This document shows, in pieces, positions 13,201 to 28,200 of a stretch of DNA of 64,000 nucleotides (position 1 is the first letter of the stretch; each line of letters opens with the position of its first letter). This stretch comes from Achatina immaculata (taxonomy: Eukaryota > Mollusca > Gastropoda > Stylommatophora > Achatinidae). The stretch lies in assembly GCA_009760885.1 (NCBI GenBank), contig CM019707.1:30627687-30691686 (forward strand), written 5' to 3'. The notes under the pieces were generated by a model that saw only the letters and a list, made by a program, of their open reading frames with translations, made no database searches and had not been told where the DNA came from. The position numbers were made by a program, and so were the translations under genes.

Positions 13201-16200
13201 AAAATAATTGCAAAGAGTTGCAGTAAGTCTTAGATTTTCAGATGACAGCAAAATAATTGCAAAGAGTTGCAGTAAGTCTTAGATTTTCAGATGCTAGTTG
13301 TTGTTTTCAGTAACTGTTGTCTGTTTTCTTACAAAACACCTGGAAAACCCTTGCTGATATCATCCATGGAACTGCGTTGAAGGGCAGGAGTCCATTGATG
13401 ACCATATCCATAGCAACAACCACCCCTCCTCCTTCCTGCACATAAATCAATGTTGATTTTGCTTTTTATATTTCCTGCTATCAAGGGTCATGGTTTCATC
13501 ACGGTCTACAATGGTCCAAATTTGTCAAATGTTATCAGAAACCTGCGTCGGAACACAGAATATCGGTTCAGGGTAAGTAGTGAGCATTTGTAAAGTGTTC
13601 ACCTTTGATATAAGGCCAGCAGGAGTAGCATTTTGTAATGTCTTTTCTTTCCTGCTGTTTGAAACCGTACATGTTCTTAAGGCACTTGGTGGAAATTGGT
13701 AGATAATTGTCTAGATAGATAGGCTACATCAGGAGAATACAGACAACAGCTTGTTGAGATTTCTGTTGCAGAAGATGTGGAACATGCTGGAGATTGATTG
13801 CTGATTAGCTGAAGAGACTTTCTGTTCTGTCTTATGGGAACAGTCACTCGGGATGTTCTTTACAACCACTGCAGTGAAGGTGTGGTTGGCAGGCAGGCCC
13901 AGAGTAAAGATGAAAAGCAGAAAAAAGATGCAGTGCTTTTTTTTAGGCTCCACCACTATGGGAAGCATGGGATTAGAGTAGTCTGTGATGAATTGTCTTG
14001 CCAAAGGTAAAAGGGACTGAGTTGTGATTGTGGCCATGCTCTTTTGTCAAAATAGAATCTTAATCCTTCTCATGCCACTAAACGTCACATAGGGCCCATA
14101 TGGTAGTCTTCCAAGATTTCCCATCTTCTGCGAGTTTTTCAGTCTCATCAAGGGATGTTAGCCCACCTAACTGGCCTCTCTTAACAATGTTCTCTTTAGA
14201 GTTTCACGTGGTCGACCTCTTTTTCTTCAGCCTGTTATGTCTCACTTGATAGCTTGTTTGGGGATCCTCTGATTGTTTCTTCTCATCACATAACCAACAT
14301 GTCCATCTTCTTTTTCTGATCACCCAGACAGGTTGTTGTTTGCTCATCTTTCTTATCTCTGCATTGTTCTTGAGTTTATTCCACTTTATACAGAGTATTT
14401 TCCATAGGCATTTTTTTTCAAAAGAGTCTAATTTGTTGTCTATTTCTTTAATTGTTTTCCAGCTAAATAGGATGTTTGATAATTATTGCATGAAAAGTGC
14501 CTCAGACATCAGAATGCATCTTGAGTTGAAAGTAAACAGAAAAAAAAATGACAGATTAAAGCTGAAAGTGATGATGATGATTTAAGTAAGACTTCAGCTT
14601 TATGGTCACATTTCAGTCATTTCACATTTTTTTTTTTTTATGAATCTTTTCTGTTGAACAATAAAATTGTGACCTTTGATGTCTTAAATGAGTGTTGGGC
14701 AATTGACGTAGTGACATTTGATGTCTTAAATGAATATTGAACAATTGGCGTAGTGACATTTAATGTCTTAAATGAATGTTGGACTGTTATTTAATGCTTT
14801 CACTGTAAATGTGTTTGATTATGTAGTAGTCTGATCTGATGATTCTCTGCAGCTTTGTGCCAAAAATGAGGAGGGCCAGAGCAAGTGGAGCGATGTAGCC
14901 TGTTACAGGACCCTACCAGAACGGCCACAGCCTCCGAGCAAGCCTCAGATCAAAGGGAAGATTAATCCATACTCGTTCCGCATCACTTGGGGTAAGAGGA
15001 TATTTGCGCTCCCACGTACATTATCACAGTGGGGAAGTGTAATACAAGCTTTTACATTGTATTTGAGTTTAATTGCACCCATTCTGATGTTAAAACTGGC
15101 TAATTGTAGCTGGCCAAAGCTGACTAGCAGCTGCTGATGTACCTCTGTTTGTTATTCAGTAACTTGTCGGGCAGTTGCCGTCATCACTATACATAAAAGC
15201 AAATTGGGCTGTTGCATAAGATTTGGAGAAATAGAAACTTTAGGTTTTTGTCTGTAGATAAAAGCAAAGGTTTATTTGTTGCTGTTTTTTTTCCGTGTCT
15301 GTATATGGAAAAAGTGGTATGCATAAGGAAAATACTCAGCATCAAGTGTAACGAATTCAAGAACAATGCAGAGATAAGACAGATGACTGAACAACAACCA
15401 GTGTCATGGGTGATCAGGAAAAGGAGATGGACATATGTTGGTCACTTTGCTCAGATTATCCCAAAACAAGCTATCAAGTGGAACACAACAGGCCAAAGAA
15501 AAAGAGGCAGACCGCGTGAAACTCTGAAGAGGACATTGTTAAGAGAGGCCAAATTAACAGGCATAAAATCCTTTGATGAGGTTGAAAGACTCGCCGAAGA
15601 CAGGAAAAACTGGCGAACTGCTTTGCGAGCCCTATGTGACGTTTAACGGCACGGGAAGGATATAAGATAAGATATGGGAATATGACATATGTAAATGGTC
15701 AGAATACAAATTGTACATATTTATTCTCTTATCTCAGAGTATTTTGGTACCAGGACTCGTTGCTGTATATTATAATGTGTCCACTATGTCAGGGTTTCTG
15801 TTCTTAAACAGTAGAGTTTTAGGGTTTTGGGGGGGGCGGGGGTGTTGTTGGGACCATATATTGACAGTCATGTTGGAATGTTCATATTATTAGGAATTAA
15901 CCTTCTGAGTTGGGTGGGGATGGGGTGGAGTGTGCGTGTTTGAGCTAGTCACATTCTAACGTATGGTGAAAAGGGTGCATGAGGCAGAAAAGATTGAGAA
16001 CCACTACATTAGGTTATCGTTTTCACATGTGAAAGGGGAAACGCTGGTTATTTCATTCATTCATTGCCTTTCACTCCCTTGAGAGTATAGGCCACAGATA
16101 AAGGCTCTCCAGTCATCCCTGTTCTTGGAATTATTCTCTGCTTCCTTCCATGTGCATCCCTTGTCTCTGAGCACTGTCATCATTTCTCTTCTCCAAGAAA

Positions 16201-19200
16201 GTCTAGGTCTTCCTCGTTTTCTGTTTCCTTGAGGATTCCATATCCGTGCCTGTCTTGCTATGCTGGTGCCGGGTTTCCTCAGAGTGTGGCCAATCCACCT
16301 CCACTTCCTAGACATGATTCGTAGGTTCATAGGTTCTTGTCCTGCCCTTTCCCAGACCTCCTCGTTCCTGATCTTGTCCTGCCATTTAATAGGATGGTTA
16401 TAACTTAAGGGGGAGAAAAATTAATTAATATGAAAATAGAAGTTTCTGAGATAAATTAAAAGTTAGAAAGTAATGCAGGTTAGGGAATTGTTATGGTGGC
16501 TATGCTGGATAGCGTTGATGATTATGCTTTTTTTCATCTTGTACAGTCTTTGATGTTTTCAATTAATTTACATTTCTCCCCCCCCACACCACCTGGTCGG
16601 CCCATTGAAATATTTTTCTTGTGATCTTCTTCCCTTCATTTTTTTTTTCCCCCTTGAATTTTCCGCAGTCTTTACTAGATCCTCCAACTTCTGTCTTCTT
16701 CATGGCATGACCAGGACATTTTTTTTTTTTTCCTTTTTTCTTATCATTTTAACTAGGGTTTTTTTTTTTTTTGCATCTTGAATTCGCCAAAATCACATCT
16801 GTGTTGCTTCCAGTGTCTTTGCCATCTTTCCGTTGATTGTCCAAGTGTCACAATATAGCAATATTAGTTCTATAAGGGAAGTGAAAGAAAAAAATTTTTT
16901 TTTGTGCCAAATTAATGTGTGAAAACAAATTTTAATCCATATTAGTCTGTTAAAATCTAATCTAGACAGTTAATTTTTATTATAAAAAAACAATTACAGT
17001 TAAAAAATTATTGTAAAAAAAAAATTTATATATATATATAAAAATAATTAATTTATATACAGAAACAGTTATTTGAAGGTAAATTAAAATTTGAAAGTGG
17101 AAACGGCATTTCTGTAGAAAACTATACAATTAAAATAGATTTTCCAGAGCCTTTTTTTTTTTTTCCCTTCTCCCTTGTCTTATTTCAAGAAATAGGGAAC
17201 AAAACATAATGGTCGTCTTTATTTTCCTGCAGATCCACCACAGGACACAGGCGGTGCAGACATAACAAAATATATCGTGGAGTTAGATTACGGCCAAGGT
17301 AAGCTTCCATTTTTGGCACCCATCACTCGCACAGTCTTCTCTGCTTGCATCTAAACATAGAAGAAGAAAACAAAGCATTTGTTTATAGAAACTAGTTTAT
17401 TTTTAACTTTCTCTGCTGCCATGATGTTAAAAGGCCAGAATAAGACTTCTAAGCCAAATCTTAAATTATTTTGCCAAAAGGGATTCATATGGATCTTGGG
17501 ACATTAAATTTCATACAAATAAATATTCATTTTCTGTATGAGTCGAGAGAATTATAAATAAATATTGAAAGTTTTATTACAGACTTGGGCACTAACACCA
17601 TATCCCTATGTGCCTCTAAGGCATGACAGGATTACCTTTACCTTATTACAGACAGAATGTTCTGTTCTGTTTGCACTGGCATTTTGTTATATTTCCATTG
17701 GCATTTTGTTCTGTTTCCATCAACAAAGCTACGTCTAGAGTAGCAAGTGGACAAGTAAAACCAGATGATGACCTTTATGCTTCGTAATTCAAAATTGGTT
17801 CAGAATAAAAAATCCAAAAGTTATGAAGTTCTAATTACAGTTTTTTTGTTTGTTTTGTTTTCTCACTGCTCATGCAGAAGGAGGTAAACAGTAACACTAT
17901 TTATATGGTGTTGTGTGGTTTTCTGTGTTTGCTGTTGTTAAAAAATGACATATTTTCTTTACTGAAATTCCTGTAAAGTGATATAATTTCATGAATTAAC
18001 GAGGATATAATTTCACAAGAGAATGATGACATAATTTCAATGAATTAATGAAGATCAGAATAGCGGAATTTCTTTAATTAACAAGTAAGGGGGTGACAGA
18101 ATTTCACAAAGTAGTGAAGAAAGTGTTGACAGAATGTCATGAATTAATAAGGTAACATTAATTTATTTTTATTATTTCTTCTTAAATAATATTAAAGCTG
18201 TAATGTTTCAGTATGGCCTTCGTTCTTTAAATAACAGTAGATTTTGGGGCTGTGTAACCTGATACCACTGGACTCCTCAGTCACCAACATTCTGTGTGGA
18301 GATGTAGAACAGCCGAAGAGGAGCTGTACGTTTCATTATCTGGCACAAAGGAAAAAGAGTGAAAGCTCGTAAACCAGGGGATTGGAAAAGTCAAAGTTGG
18401 AACTGTGTTGATGGTATTTAGCTGCCAGGAGTGGAAACATCTTTCTTTTTTTTTTCCTCCTATTATGACTGAATTTGCTGTAGGTTTTAGTCATTGCAAA
18501 TTGTAATGGGAGAAAAAGGGTACGGCTTTGCACTTTGGTAGGATTCTGCTGAAGATGTGTATCATGTATACTGTTATTCACTTTAGTGATATTATGATAT
18601 AAACATATTTTGTGAGACACGTCTTTACTTTTTAAACTTTTTTTTTTCTTCTCTCAGAGCATCTGTCGTGTATTTTGTCATATTGCTTATATATTTTTTT
18701 TTCGTCCTTGTTCAGATTTCAGTTCATTAATGTGTGATTTTGCTTCAGCCTTTTGTTACAATTTTTAGTGTCTTGTATTCTATACTGTTCAAAAAAGAAA
18801 CGCAACACTACTGTAGTCGTAATGGACACCAAATTTCAAACTTGTATCAGAATTTTATTTTATGGAATTAATGTTTCAATTTTGGCATGAAGAAGCTTTA
18901 AGACTTTAACAATGAAGTGATATTCATTAAATTTGGTTTGGACTTTTATTCTTTGTGACTAAGGCCTCCGTTTCAGTAAGGTGTATGGCCTCCTCTGGCC
19001 TGTATCAGAGAACGACATCTCCTTGATGTGGGTTCGATTAGCTGTTGGATCTATTGTGGAATGGCTGCCCACTCTTCTTGCAGTGCAAGAGACAACTGTT
19101 GGAGACTGGTTGGCGCCACATCTCGCTGGTGGACTTGTCTGTTGTGTTCATCCCATAAATGTTCTATTGGGTTCATGTCTGATGACATGGATGGCCACGG

Positions 19201-22200
19201 AATGGTCTGGACATTATTGTCAGTGAGGAACTGGGTGGTGAATTGTGCCACATGAGGTCGAGCATTATCCTGCTGAAAAATCAACTCTGGTGCAGCCAGA
19301 AGTGGAAGGACATGAGGACGAAGAATTTCAGTGACCTATCATTGGGCATTCAGGCGTCCTTCAGTTTGCTCCAGGTCACTTCTTCCCATGAAGTTGATTG
19401 CCACCCCACACCAGTACACCTCCACCAACATGTGGAGGAGCCACATCCTCGCAGTTCTGGGCACAGTGCTCATGGACTCTCCATCTATCGTGTCACTGGA
19501 GCAGAAAGAATGATTCATCACTAAACCAAACCCTTCTCCGGTCATTCGCAACGGTCCATTGACAATGCTGGTTTGCCCCGTGCAGTCAGTTCTGGCATTG
19601 TCGGTCTGTAAGAACAGGATCTCTGATGGGTCTTCCAGCCCAAAGACCAGTGTCGTGCAGTCAGTTCCTGATTGTTTGATCTGAAATTCAACGAGCTGCT
19701 GTCATTGACTGGACTGTTGAGGATGCAGGTGCAAATCGATTTCAGCCATATGAAACGATCTTTGGCAAGAGTTGTGGCTATGGGTCTTCCACTACGTGGC
19801 CGGTCTGCAACTGAGCCAGTTTCTTGAAATCATCTCCAAACGCGACTAATGGTGCTTCTAACCACATTAAATTGTCTGGCCACTACACTTTGTGACTGTC
19901 CAGTCTGTAAACGGCCATTGATGACGAGTCGTTCTGTAGTGAGATGAGCCATACTTGCACATTGAATTTTCAAATGAATTGATTTGAGGAGCATCAATCT
20001 TTTATAGATATTCAATAACATGGTCAGTGAGTTTTGTGTTCAGTAAGTTTCATGGGATTCTCGTGAACCTGTCATAAGTTATTGTCAAAAATGCTGTTTT
20101 GACTAGTGTCACGTTTCTGTGCTCATGAATCATCTGCTGAGTACAATTCAGGTCAGCACGTGAAGTTGATGTCCAATTGAACGTTTCAGGCAATTTGCCC
20201 TTGTCTGATCAGCAAACTTCAGTTTAAATTGCAACATTGTATTTGTTAAGTTTCTTTTTTTGAACACTATAGAAATTCATATTCTGCTTCATTCATAGTT
20301 TTTTTTTTTTTTTGTTTTCATTAGTTGTAATCATCATGAAACTGTCAGTTCATATGTTGTGCATGCGTATTGTTTTATAACTCTGTGACCGCGAGCATGG
20401 TGTTATTTGCTGTTGATGTGATGAAAGTGTTAAGGCATAGCATTATGGCGAATTTGGAGTAAGTTATGGTGGGTGCTTTTTTCAGTCCCTGAACGAAGCT
20501 AAATAAAAAAATAAATAAATATGGTGGTGATGTTTGTGTGCACACGTATGTAATGCTTATCTAGCAGACGCCACTGTCATGGGGGCTGTAAGTATTCCTG
20601 ACCCATCAGTCAGGCTACATCTGGTACTTGAGTATCCAGAGGTGAGGTAAGGTCTTGGTTGGCTTTTGTTTGCCCATCTTGGCACAAGCATGTCAGCTCT
20701 GAGCCACTGGACACCAAATCGGACAGCGCCCTCACTTCTCCTTGTGGCACGCATGTGCGTGCAGAGACAGTGGGTGGATGTGCGGAGAAAGAAAAGAAAC
20801 CAAAAAAAAAAGTTCTTTTTTCTAGTACATTTCTTTTGCTATATTGTTATTGTAGCTTTTGTAATAATTCTGTTATTTTATGTACCTCTTTAATTAAATG
20901 TTTCAAACAAAAGAAGAAAAAAAAAATTAACAGGACACATTGATTGTGTAAACTGGCAGTGTGGGGTCTCTTGTTTCACTGAGTAATAAATGTGATTTGT
21001 ATATTACAACATGATAGTAAACTTCCGTTTATGACATCAACATCTCGAGAGGTGATAGATGACATAGGAGAGTCAATAGTCTTGTGAAATAACTGTGATA
21101 GGAAATAAGAAGTGCACAAAGATAGTCATTATCAAAGTGTTCCCCCGCACTAATTTTACGCATCTCCTGGAATTTGTGTGAGATTTTCAAGCGTATGATT
21201 GACTTCTTTCTTATGCTAGCTGATTGTAAGAATCTAGTGCAACTTGAGTTTTGTAAGAATCTAGATGGGGCAAGTACAACTTGAGTTTTGTAAGAATCTA
21301 GATGGGGTGAGTACAACTTGAGTTTTGTAAGAATCTAGATGGAGCGAGTGCAACTTGAGCAAAGTGTTTTCTTCATATCAACTGCCCAGGTGAATCAGAA
21401 GACTGCAAGTCTGTGTTTATGCTACAGTATTTCCCCTGTGGGGTGGGGTGGGGTGGGGTGTGCAGGTTGCTGTGCCTGTGCTCACCCCACGCTTGAAGCT
21501 GGATAAGACTGTTTTAACATATATACATACCAGAGACGACATTTAATTTCAAAATTATACACATAAGACAACAAAAATAATTTTAAATAATGTAGAATAG
21601 TTATAACATTAAAGTTCAATATACATTCAGATTTAAGAATTTTTAATTTCTTTATTTTTTTTATGTGATTCTGTATCCCTAAAGATGAAAGTGTTCTGCA
21701 AAACAGTTTAGGATTGGTACAAGGTTCACCTTCTCTCTTCTGTCTCACAGTCTCACCTTCACTCTTATGTCTCACCTTCACTCTTATGTCTCACGGTCTC
21801 ACCTTCACTCTTCTGTCTCATAGTCTCACCTTCACTCTTATGTCTCTCCTTCACTCATATGTCTCACCTTCACTCTCCTGTTTCATAGGTCTCACCTTCG
21901 CTCTTGTGTCTCACCTTCACTCTTATGTCTCACCTTCTCTCTTCTGTCTCACATTCACTCTTCTGTCTCACATTCACTCTTCTGTCTCACAGTCACCTTC
22001 TCTCTTCTGTCTCACAGGCTCAGCTGTTCTTTTATTACCTTCTTCTGTCCTTGTTGTGGAAATTCTTTTTGCAGTCTCTTATCTTTTGTTTCATTGCAGT
22101 ATCAGAATTACAACTTATAAGTTGATAAAGTTAACATTTTTGTTTAGGTTGCTAAGATTGTCCCCCACTTGTTCTATAAGATACACTACTCTTGTCTCCC

Positions 22201-25200
22201 ATTTGTTCTATAAGATACACTACTCTTGTCCCCCATTTGTTCTATAAGATACACTACTCTTGTCCCCCATTAAAGTTATTGATTAGATGCATGAAAAGTA
22301 ATTCATTCGTTTTCTTCTGTTTCAGATTTGTAATATATTTCTTTTGTTTCCCAAATAAGTTTGATAAGGCAGATGAAAAGGATAAGAATCATCTTAAATA
22401 AAGCAAAAGTGAAGATTCTTCTACAAATTTATATGAAAGGGTTAAAGGTTGTATTATCACTTTTAGAAATTAGTATTTTAAAAAAAAAAAAAAAAAGTTA
22501 TAAACCATCACATTTTAAAAAATCTATAGGAAAAATACTAAATATGTTATCACTTTTTTAAAGAGTAATAGGAAAAAGTAAAAGATCATATAATCACTTT
22601 TGTTATTTGAATAAATTGATGATAAGTGAAGAGTTCAAAATTAGATGTTTCTGATACTGCACTTATTTTTAGCAAACTAGATTTTCCTTGTTCCATGGAG
22701 TTGAATGTAAAGCATTTCATTTTTTTGTTTGTCAGTTCAATAATTCTTTTGCATTTAATTCATTCATCTTAATTGGAATGTCAGACAGGGCGCCATGATT
22801 TTCCTGTGCTATTCAGTCTGTTTCTGTCTCCTCTTTTTTTTTCTTTCTCACTTGAGTTTTCCTGTGATTATTCTCTAGCTTCTATTTTATTATGATGTGT
22901 CCAAAGAAATTTGTTTCAACTTTTTTTTATGATTTTGTGTAGTTTTAGAGCTACAAAATTGGATAGATAAGCTCCAGTACATGAACAAGTTAAAAACAGA
23001 ATGATAAAACCTGACTGAAACCCGGTGCTTTAAAAAAAAATGGAAGAAAAATCTTCAGAATCAAGCCATTGCTGAGGTTGCCAAACACTCTTTTGAGGGC
23101 AGACGCTGAAGAAGAATAATCAAGCTTGAATGTCTTTCTCTTATTTTTCAACCAGGTTATGATATAGTGTACGAGGGCTCGGAGCGGGAACATTTGTTTG
23201 ATCATCTCATGCCAGGACACTTGTATCATATACGTGTTGCCTGTTGCAGCGCTGGAGGCAGAAGTGATGTAAGTCTGTTCATGTACACAATCTTCCAGCC
23301 AACATATCTTCATTGTCTTTATCAGATTGACGCCGGCCAGTTAAATCTTAAGCACAAACTGTAACCTTCATTACAACCACAGCACGTTGATTAAACAAAA
23401 CCATCTCTGTGTAACATGTCACAGGTATTTACGAGAGTTTTACAGTGGATGCCATCTCACTGTAATATCCAAGGCAGCGAGGAAGCTGACTAATTGGCAT
23501 AGAGGGGTAGAGGACACCCCCCCCCCCCCCCCCAAATGATACAAGCCTGTCATATGATGAAGCCAAAACACCAATAAAAGCCAAATACAAGAACAAATGA
23601 GGAAAAGAACATCCAGGACACCAGAAGAACGACATCTACTACTAGCTCAACAGAGAAGAACAGGTCAAGATCTTTTGAACTCAGAACAGGTCACAGCAGA
23701 CTGAGACGCCACATGTTTAACGGGCTCAAGGTAGGCACAGCAGACAAACGCATCTGTGGTACCCAGCACCTGTTGCAGGACTGTCCTTCATTTGAAGAAC
23801 TAGGACAGCATTTTTGGTTGTCGCCTATACCAATCCATGACAAGCTGTATGATGAAGTTGACGGTCTAAGACAAATGGCAGCATTCTTCAAAGATGTCCA
23901 AGTTGATGACTGGAATTGTTCGAAGAAGAAGAAATGTAATCATGACACAAACTCTGTCTGATTAAGACATCATCACTTTGATTAAACAAAATCATGACAC
24001 AAACCATATGGATTTTGTTGTATCTATCCCCAGTTCTCAGGTTGTTGTGTAGCTACAACATTACCGGTCACACCGGGTCAGTGCCAGGCCCCAAAACTCC
24101 AAGGGAAACCTAAAGCCACTTCTCTGCACTTGAGATGGGGTGAGTGTGTGTAATTGTGAAGAGTTATTGTTTTAGTAGACCCAACTGGCTGTAGTCTGTA
24201 GTAGTAGACCAAGCTGGTTTTAGTCTATAGTAGTAGACCCAGCTGGCTGTAGTCTGTAGTAGCAGAGCCAGCTGGCTGTAGTCTGTAGTAGCAGACCCAG
24301 CTGGTTGTAGTCCACGCCTCCTCCCCTATGACCTATTAAACGAGGATATGCAATACATAGCTAAAAACTTCAACTAGCAAACCAGTTTATTTAACAATAT
24401 AGAGGAGTACACTTATAACTCACCTACTGCATTATTTTCTCAACATTGAATGTAATGGATGAGTTTCATGTAAGGACATTGCATAATATCAGGTTGAAAA
24501 ATGCTAAGAAGGGAGGTATTACTGCTTCATTTTCCCAAAACCCCTCTTCTTCTTTTCCACTCTTCTCTCCTCCCCTCTGGTCCTTTCCAATGTCCTGGGG
24601 GTGGGGGGGTTGCAGCAGCACCATGTTATCACCCAGTTTGGGAAACACTGGGCTAAACTGTGAATAATGGGTTCTCAATTTTGCGCGATTTTTGGTTCAG
24701 GTCCTGTTTTAAGATAATTTGGAAATTTTGGATTAAGCTAGACTGTCTGGCTTTATATGACAAGTGATACTAGAAGTTTGTCTAATCTGTTTGCTAAATG
24801 ATAATTGCATTGACAAGCTAGCAGGCACAGCTGCAATTTAGGGCAGCCATAGAGTGAACAGGAGATCACATGAGCCACCTCGGGTAGGCTGCACATGGAG
24901 GATGAGGTGAGGGTGGAATGATCAGGTTGAGGGGAAGGAGAGGGGAAGTGGACATGAACATTTCTGAATGAAATGGTTTAGTGCGAGTTACCCGCACCCA
25001 GTGTGTGACGGTTCAGTTGGCAGGTGCATGTTTCAGTGGGTGTTGGAACGAAAGACTAAGCACGTGTGAGAATGCTTGGAGTGTAAGGACGCCGGCCTCT
25101 GCTCACAGGTTACAGAAACCACCAAAGGTTGATGATCTGCTCCTAGTATATCGCCTGCTTAGAGATATATGAAATTTTATTTGGCTGTAAGTGAAACCAA

Positions 25201-28200
25201 TAATTCTCAGCCCTTCTATTTCTCTGACATCGCTCAGGCTATCCAGACTATGATGGCGGTGCACAAGTGACGACCTTCTCCGTTCAGATGATCTCCCCTG
25301 ACAACAGTACACGGGAAGTGTACAAAGGTCAAGACAGAGATTGTATTGTCGCTGGTCTTCTGCCGGGGAGGCCATATTTGTTTCAAGTCAGAGCCATAAA
25401 TAGAGCTGGGGTATGTGTCCTAATTTTGCGTGAACTCACTGTTTCATACATTTTATGGAAAACGTTTCAGATAATTTCAGTGCCTGAATACCATACGAAA
25501 AAGTCCCCCCCCAAAAAAAAATTATAGTAATAAATCTTTTCCAATTTTGAAAAGGAAAACAAAAAAACCAAAAAAAACTGGATAAGCAGCTATGTAAAAT
25601 AATACCTAAATTCACTATGGTGGGGGAGAGAAATACCCAGACTCTTAATATGAATGGAAATGATGTTTGGATTCTTTAACTTAAGAGATATTATCTAGAT
25701 TCTTAGTTCAGAAGAAAGTATTTCTATAAGCTTAATTTAGGGTAAATAATACCCAGAGTTTTAAATTCATTGAAAATAATACCAAGATTCATAATATGAA
25801 TGAACATTATGCCTATATTCTTAATATCAGAAAAGATTATTCTCAGGTCTTTAATTTGTGAGAAACAGTAACTTCATCTTACATCCTTCTCGTGCCGTTA
25901 AACATTACATAAGGCTTACAAAGGTAGCTCACTCAGTTTTCCTGTTTTCAGCGAGCTTTTCAACCTCATCAAGGAGTTTTATGCCCGCTAATTTGGCTTT
26001 CTTAACAATGGAAACAGTAATCATATCCATAATGTGAGAAGCTACCTTTACATCTTAATTTGAGGAAAAAGATAAATCCCATATTCTCATTGAGCAAGGA
26101 AAGATAGACTTTTGATCTGAAAGAAAATAATATCCATATTCTAAATTTAAGTGAAAAAAGTACCAAATCTCTTCTTAATTTGGATTAAATTACTCAGATA
26201 ATTAATTTCGATGAAAGTAAGATGTTTATTGAGAGTTTCCTTCAAGTGATGGAAACAGTCTTGTAACTGCCTGAGAAACACTGTAAGGATTTAATGTCAT
26301 GGAGCTGTATGAAAAGTGTGGCATTGTAGCTCAGAAATTTTATTATTTGAATTGTTATGTTGATGCTTGTTTGTATAGTGGTATTAAATTGATGTTGAAT
26401 GTCTGCAAGTGTGAAAGTTGAGAAAAAAAATAAAATAGATGTTAGATAGGCCTGCTTGTTCATTCCTTCTTCCTTTGTAAATAAAGTTTGTTCATTTGTT
26501 CCTTCTGTAAGATGGGCTTGTCTTCTTCTTTATGAGATCAGATGTGACATTTTGTTATCAGCCTCATTTAGTACAGCTCAGGAGTGAAGAGCTTTAAAGT
26601 TACTGAGTGTTCTGTAGCATTACAGCAAGAAAAAAGAAAGTGAAATTCCAATTGTTTGGGTTTTTCCCCCCTTTCCTTCATTGTTTCTTGATTGTTTCCA
26701 TGTAGGCTGGTCCCTGGTCTGAACCACTGGAGGTGGTCAGCGGAGCTGGGGTTCCAGATGCTCCCAGAACCCCCCACATAACATGCCGATCGGCACACTC
26801 GGCGCTGATCTCGTGGGAGGAGCCGTTCAACAATGGAGCCAGCGTTACCGAGTATCGTCTAGAGTGGCAACAACAGATGGATACAGCAGAATATTCTTTG
26901 GTAGGCTCCAGGGTTTTGTTTTTGTTGTTTTTTTTTTTTTTAGATTTCTAACTTTATGTAAAATAAGTTATTTATATGGTGATTCCTCAGTTTTTACAAA
27001 GATTATGTTCTAGAGTGTATCACAGAATTCGGCTTCACATATAATACAGATAGCCACAAATGATAACATCCTGTGAGGGGAAAAAAAGTCCAGTATTCCT
27101 TCTGTGGATGTTGTTAGTAGATATAAGTAGTGGCTTCCAGGTTGGTTAATGAAAGGGATCATCCCAGTTAAACTTTGGTCTCATCAAGGTGTATGCTGTA
27201 GTTTTATGAAAGATGGTAAAATAAAGCAGGAAGTGAATAGAAAAATAGGGGAATGTACCATTAAAGGGAACAGAGCAGCCAGTATTTTGACAGATACTAT
27301 CTTCAGGAGCAGATCTTATAATTTATCATTTGGCCTGCTTTTATTTAGGCCATAGGTATCCGATAGAGGCAAGCTGGGGTTATTTGGGACATAACACTGT
27401 GTTATTTACTATATGGTCCTCCTTTTACATAATTTCTCAGCCAATCACTGGCTTCCACTTTGTGCTGTACTTTTGTCTATCTAGGCACATTTTGTGCCCA
27501 TCTCTCTTGCTAGGAGGGGGAGAAAAAAAAAAGCTGAGTCAAATTTTTTTGTCAGTTTTTCATGTTTTTATCTGTTGTGTTGTCTTTGTATGTGATCCTT
27601 GAAAAAGGCTTTTGCTGAAATATTGGATTGTTGAATGTTCTTCATGTGTGTGTATTTTGCTTTCTGTCATTCTTGTTTCTGCCCACTTTCCTCACTCTTT
27701 CTATCTTTTGGTAAAACTCTACCATACACCTCCATCTACGAGGGGAAGTCACTAAGTAACTCGCAAATGCCTGTTACAAGAAAACTAAATGCGACAGTGA
27801 TTTGAAAACTTTTAACTTTTGAACCTACATTATTCCCCTATTTCTCAACATAATCACCACCAACATTGATACATTTGTCCCATCAGTATAATCAATTTGG
27901 CGTAAAAATCGGGAGTCCAATTTCGAAACCATTTTTTTTTACTTGTTTCCACCTATTTGTCACTCGAGAATCTTCCCCCGCCAAGGTGGTTTTTCAGTGG
28001 ATCAAACAGGTGAAAATCACTTGGAGCTAAGTCAGGACTGTAGGGTAGATGTTCAAGAACTTCCCAACCCAGCTGGCTAATTTTCTCTTGGGTTAACCAA
28101 GCCGTATGTGGTCTGGCATTGTCATGACGGAGCACACCTCTAGTCAGCAGCCCAGGACGTTTTCTTATAATAGCATCCCGTAGCATCAACAGAAGCTCAC

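Noticed and set aside
21714..22247. 177-codon plus-strand ORF
   Set aside because: Produced by the tctcaccttcactctt array; low-complexity S/T/L/F protein.
24034..24041. Alternative acceptor 7 bp inside exon l (ttctcag)
   Set aside because: It would shift frame relative to both neighbours; the upstream ccccag keeps frame.
27553..27715. Hammerhead ribozyme in the gaaaaaggc...gaaatatt repeat
   Set aside because: The required CUGANGA and GAAA core arrangement is not present.
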